A DNA stretch of 64,000 nt from Thiodiazotropha sp037384425. GTDB lineage: Bacteria > Pseudomonadota > Gammaproteobacteria > Chromatiales > Chromatiaceae. A program made the translations under genes and the position numbers. Of the stretch, positions 60,705-64,000 are shown in pieces (position 1 is the stretch's first letter; every line of letters begins with the position of its first letter). The stretch lies in NCBI GenBank assembly GCA_037384425.1, contig JARROA010000016.1:1-64000 (forward strand), read 5' to 3'. Under the pieces are notes generated by a model. It worked only from the letters and a program-made list of their open reading frames with translations. It had not been told where the DNA came from and searched no databases.

Positions 60705-63095
60705 TCAGCTTGCCTCTGAGTTGATTCTCGCCTCCACTTGATTCAGATGCCCGATAATGGCCTGGGAGAGCGGGGCGATCTTCTCGTAGTGCGCTTCAGC
60801 CTCCTGGTGTTTGCCGGCCTCTTTCAGGCTGATGATCTGATGGATCAATTGATGCATCTCGGCATGTGGCGTCTCGACCTCTCGCATACCGGGTATGTGG
60901 CCATAGTGGGTCAGCCCCTCGCCGTAATACCATTTACCCAACACGCACTCATGGTGAGACACGGCCTCGTTCCTGGTCAGGTATTTTTCCCCATCGAGAA
61001 AGTCCCGCAATCTCGCCTTCCAGGCCAGGTGGGCCGATTTCGCGGCACTGAAATCGAGTCCGCTGTCGCCGGAGAACTTGAACTGCTGGATGACCCCTTG
61101 CAGGTTGGCGGCGTGGCCGCCGAGGTCACTCACGGTCTCTGAGGTCTGCCTGGCCCGTTGCGCCGTCTGTTTGCTGCGGTCATTGATATTGAAGATGTTC
61201 TGCTTGATCTCTTCGGCCACGGCGCGTTGCTCCTCCGCGGCGGTGGCAATCTGCGAATTCATGCGGTTAATGGTGGCCACCGCCTGACCGATCTGGTCGA
61301 GGGCGTCGAGTGTCTGGCCGGACTGAGCCACGTTGTGATCGACTTTCTCCCGCCCCGAGGCCATCACGGAGACCGCCCTTTGGGTGCCGCTCTGCAGGGA
61401 TTGAATCATCGACTCGATCTCTCCCGTCGATTCGTGGGTGCGGGTGGCCAGGCTGCGAACCTCATCCGCCACCACGGCGAAGCCGCGTCCCTGCTCGCCG
61501 GCGCGGGCGGCCTCGATGGCGGCGTTCAGGGCCAGCAGGTTGGTCTGTTCGGCGATGCTCTTGATGACGTCGATCACCGAACCGATGCGTTCACTCTCAT
61601 GCTCCACCTCCTGGATCGTCTGCTCCGCATGTTCCACTTCCCGCGCCAGTTCGTTGATGGCGTCGGCGCTCTCCTGCACCAGACTGCGGCCGTTTTGGGT
61701 TTCGCGGTTTGCCGCCTCGGCGGCCTCTTCCGCAATGGCGGCGTTCTTGGCGACATCGGTAATGCTGGTCGTCATCTGATTCATCGCCGTGGCAACCTGC
61801 TCGGTCTCCTGTTCCTGTTCCAGTATGCGTTGGATGATCTGTTGGGTGGTGTCCGAAGTCTGGGCCACCGCCGCGATCACCGATTCGGTGGAGTGAGCGG
61901 TACGTTGGATCAGTTGACGGATCTTGGCGACGAATTGATTGAAAGAACCGGCCAGACTGCTCAGTTCGTTTTGGCCGTTGTCGTCGAGAGAGATCATCAG
62001 GTTGCCTTCACCGTTGGCGATATCCCGCATGGTGTCGGCTGTGAGCAGAATGGGGTTGCAGATGGCGCGCGAGATCAGCCAGCTGATCAGCAGACCGGCC
62101 ACCAGACCGAAGACCAGCAAGCCGATCACCAGCCGGTCGGTGGCTTCGGTGCCCTCTATCAACGCGCTACTGGTTTGTTCTATCGCCGATCCCTGCAGGT
62201 CGACCAGGCTGGCCAGATCGGTGTTCAGCGCTTTCAACAACGGTCCGAGCTCGCTGCGCACCAGCCAGGAATCGCTTCGCCAGCGTTCGCTGCCGTGAAT
62301 CTCCAGCAGCTTCTGATAGCGCTGTTTGAATAACTGCATGCTTTCGGTGAACTGCGCCAGCGAATCGGCCTGATCCAACGTCAGCAGATCATCCTGTTCT
62401 TCCAGTTGTTGCAGCAGCTGTTCGGTGCGCTCGATGTAGAGCGTCATATCCTTGATGTTGGCGTCACTGCGGAAAGCCAGGTAACCGCGGATACCGTTCA
62501 TGATGTTGCTCCAGGCATAGCGCAGTTCCGCCAGGTTGGCGAGCAGCTGCCGGCGCTCATCATCAGCCTCCTCTTCCATTTCGGACATGATCATCTGCGT
62601 GCTGAGCTGCAAGTGGACGCGGCTTAGCGGATTGATCTGCTCATTGGCATAGGCGATACCGGGAAAGTTGCTTTCGTAGGAGCTGGCCTTACTCAACAGC
62701 GTTTGGCCTGTGGTTTCGAAAGCCTGTAGTTTTTGCTGCAGACCTTCCATCAATTGGATCGAGCGGGAGTCCCGCATCACCGCCGGCATCTGTTGCAGTT
62801 GCGTCAGCGCCACTTTGGCCAGATCGAGCTGTCGGGTGTAAGCATCCCGGTGCTGCGTTTCCTTGGTCAATAGATAGAATCCCAGGGAGCCGGCGGCCTG
62901 CTCGAGACTGCTGGCCAGGTCTTTCGCCAGTATCAGGGTGGGCTGTCTATCCTTCACCACGCCGTTGACATCGCTGCCGACGCCGTCGAGGCTGATCAGC
63001 GTCACTGCGGAACTGAGTGAGAGAATGGCGAGAATCAGGCCGAAACCGACCCAGAGTTTCATGCGTATTGTCAATCGGTTGAGTAGTCTTTGCAT
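60705..63095 (-). CDS. Methyl-accepting chemotaxis protein with C-terminal CZB zinc domain
   Basis: 796 residues. TM1 (14-35), a ~280-residue helical periplasmic domain, TM2 (322-343), HAMP (344-395), cytosolic signalling domain with the hairpin IAEQTNLLALNAAIEAARAGEQG and ADEVRSLATRT, then CZB (about 685-755) with candidate zinc ligands His689, Cys717 (HHECVLGKW), His744 and His748. CZB chemoreceptors sense zinc and, through the Cys, hypochlorous acid. There is no NWETF-type CheR tether at the C terminus. No che genes are in the window. Confidence 0.92.
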   Translation of the reverse strand: MQRLLNRLTIRMKLWVGFGLILAILSLSSAVTLISLDGVGSDVNGVVKDRQPTLILAKDLASSLEQAAGSLGFYLLTKETQHRDAYTRQLDLAKVALTQLQQMPAVMRDSRSIQLMEGLQQKLQAFETTGQTLLSKASSYESNFPGIAYANEQINPLSRVHLQLSTQMIMSEMEEEADDERRQLLANLAELRYAWSNIMNGIRGYLAFRSDANIKDMTLYIERTEQLLQQLEEQDDLLTLDQADSLAQFTESMQLFKQRYQKLLEIHGSERWRSDSWLVRSELGPLLKALNTDLASLVDLQGSAIEQTSSALIEGTEATDRLVIGLLVFGLVAGLLISWLISRAICNPILLTADTMRDIANGEGNLMISLDDNGQNELSSLAGSFNQFVAKIRQLIQRTAHSTESVIAAVAQTSDTTQQIIQRILEQEQETEQVATAMNQMTTSITDVAKNAAIAEEAAEAANRETQNGRSLVQESADAINELAREVEHAEQTIQEVEHESERIGSVIDVIKSIAEQTNLLALNAAIEAARAGEQGRGFAVVADEVRSLATRTHESTGEIESMIQSLQSGTQRAVSVMASGREKVDHNVAQSGQTLDALDQIGQAVATINRMNSQIATAAEEQRAVAEEIKQNIFNINDRSKQTAQRARQTSETVSDLGGHAANLQGVIQQFKFSGDSGLDFSAAKSAHLAWKARLRDFLDGEKYLTRNEAVSHHECVLGKWYYGEGLTHYGHIPGMREVETPHAEMHQLIHQIISLKEAGKHQEAEAHYEKIAPLSQAIIGHLNQVEARINSEAS

Positions 63096-63402
63096 GGTCG
63101 CTCCCCGGTATCAAATGTGCCTGTGTCCAGCGGCGTCTGCACGGCCTTTCGATGCCTTGACCTGTGCCCGAACTTCCACTGCGGGCCGGATGCAGACTCT
63201 GATTATCGTTGTGAAGGGAATTAGAAGACTACGAGAAGAAATCCCTTTCACATCTTTATACGCTTGCGAAGGGGTATCGGACAGTGTCGACAATTCTTTA
63301 GCCGGCTACAACGGAATTGTGTAAGGCGCATCCACTCAAGGAAGCGATGGAGGGAGAGGGCTCCGTGCCTTCTTTTTCGCATCGAACGGCGGTCGACCGG
63401 TA
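63096..63402. other. Intergenic region upstream of MCP
   Basis: About 310 bases between the MCP start and the SRAP-like stop, AT-rich around 63190-63310. No clear sigma28 motif (GCCGATAA) was found on the minus strand. No gene recognised. Confidence 0.4.
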
Positions 63403-63828
63403 TCAACGGTGCGACGTGCTGCCGCTCAGGATTCTCGGCCAACGGTCATGCACCGCGTCTTCGAGTTCCGGTGTGATGGTCACCACGTAGACGCGGCGTT
63501 CATGCTCCCAGTGGGCCACCAGCCCCTGGATCCATTTGCCTGGGGTGACGTCGAACCAGTGGCTGACCTCCTCGATGTCCTTCTCCATGAACTGACTGAC
63601 GGCGAGCTTGACCGGGATCGGTCGCCAGCGATCCCAGCGTCCGCCGTAGATCGAATCGAGCCTGGCCCAGCCGCCCAGGGGGAGCCTGCCCGCCTGATTC
63701 TGACGCCGGCCCCAAGGCAGCAGTTCGATGCCGCCCTGTTTGGTCTTCACCGGCAGGGTGGCCTTGGGGTTCGGAAAGTAGGTCCGCACCTCCTGGCCGT
63801 CGATGATGTAGTAGACGCCGCCGCACAT
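63403..63828 (-). CDS. Compact SRAP-like protein (HMCES/YedK relative)
   Basis: 141 residues. Starts MCGG, so the mature N-terminal Cys2 expected of SRAP proteins is present, and the second half ends with VHDRWPRIL (126-134), matching the IHDRMPVIL motif with its catalytic His. LPWG (37-40) matches the family's WGL. The middle GFYEW with its Glu is missing and the protein is shorter than usual (~220), so either it has a reduced active site or it is a non-catalytic relative. YedK caps abasic sites in single-stranded DNA by a thiazolidine link. No partners in the window. Confidence 0.65.
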   Translation of the reverse strand: MCGGVYYIIDGQEVRTYFPNPKATLPVKTKQGGIELLPWGRRQNQAGRLPLGGWARLDSIYGGRWDRWRPIPVKLAVSQFMEKDIEEVSHWFDVTPGKWIQGLVAHWEHERRVYVVTITPELEDAVHDRWPRILSGSTSHR

Positions 63829-63880
63829 GACTCAACCTGTGGTGCTTCGCCTGCAGAGAGGGGAAAGGGGGGGTTGAATT

Positions 63881-63990
63881 ATGAGTTTTGAGTTTTGAGT
63901 TTCGATATTCGCTGCGCTCACGCTTTTCAAAAGTGGACGTGCGCGTAGCGCACTCATGAACTCAAAACTAAAAACTAAAAACTCAAAACT
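63881..63990. repeat. Heptad-repeat hairpin element, copy B
   Basis: Left arm of TGAGTTT-type heptads (63881-63904), an imperfect GC-rich stem (63909-63922 with 63939-63951), an inner CTTTTC-AAAAG, and right arm of AACTCAA/AACTAAA heptads (63955-63990). The arms are complementary, so the whole can fold into one long hairpin. Confidence 0.75.
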
Positions 63991-64000
63991 ACCGGTCATG

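Noticed and set aside
63881..63990. CRISPR array at the heptad repeats
   Set aside because: Units are only seven bases without spacers, and the arms are mirror images rather than direct repeats; no cas genes nearby.

Overview
This 64 kb window reads as chromosomal DNA of a free-living or symbiotic gammaproteobacterium. The housekeeping set (metA, dgt, hrpB, tcdA, ygfZ, gloA, an RsmC-like methyltransferase), the density of c-di-GMP and two-component proteins, HDOD and CZB domains and the generally high GC point to Chromatiales-like sulfur bacteria of the Sedimenticola/Thiodiazotropha kind. That placement is inference from gene content only. There is one tRNA (Asp-GTC) and no rRNA, CRISPR array, intact insertion sequence or prophage.

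Left part (1-8.7 kb): a gene cut by the window edge that ends a clan-CD (caspase/legumain-like) cysteine peptidase domain, then an accessory cassette: a BioF2/FemAB-like acyltransferase, and on the minus strand AsnB, a stand-alone acyl carrier protein, an AMP-forming acyl ligase, an NAD-synthase-like amidase/ligase and a GNAT acetyltransferase. The cassette is visibly more AT-rich than the rest. It looks like the decorating end of a surface-polysaccharide locus and is the best candidate here for an under-described pathway.

8.7-22 kb: a two-subunit molybdenum hydroxylase (Tat-exported large subunit) with a guanine-deaminase-like enzyme, an ABC-2 exporter (ATPase and permease), an HDOD regulator, the folate-binding YgfZ, an RNase II family nuclease with a lipoprotein, a large lipoprotein fusing a sorbosone-dehydrogenase propeller to a two-haem cytochrome-like tail, and a DUF2167 membrane protein.

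22.5-32 kb: an RND exporter, LolA-like lipoprotein-sorting protein and outer-membrane protein operon in which the LolA-like gene carries a frameshift; divergently, a 65-residue protein translationally coupled to an SMC/YhaN-like ATPase with a transmembrane hairpin; then hrpB.

32-41 kb: a signalling block with an RpfC-like hybrid kinase, an RpfG-like HD-GYP response regulator, TrkH, and two proteins with degenerate receiver or Hpt sites. 41-50.5 kb: a P-loop protein, metA, a HAD phosphatase, tRNA-Asp, an inositol-monophosphatase-like enzyme, gloA, a PiT phosphate transporter, a DUF2959 lipoprotein, an EamA transporter and dgt.

50.5-64 kb: a CHASE-GGDEF cyclase, an internally deleted ABC substrate-binding protein coupled to a HAMP-PAS-GGDEF-EAL-CZB protein, tcdA, RDD protein, methyltransferase, a DsbA-family protein, a Tat-exported aldo/keto reductase, a HExxH secreted protein, a CZB chemoreceptor and a compact SRAP-like protein. 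A dispersed heptad-repeat hairpin element occurs at about 23.7 kb and 63.9 kb.
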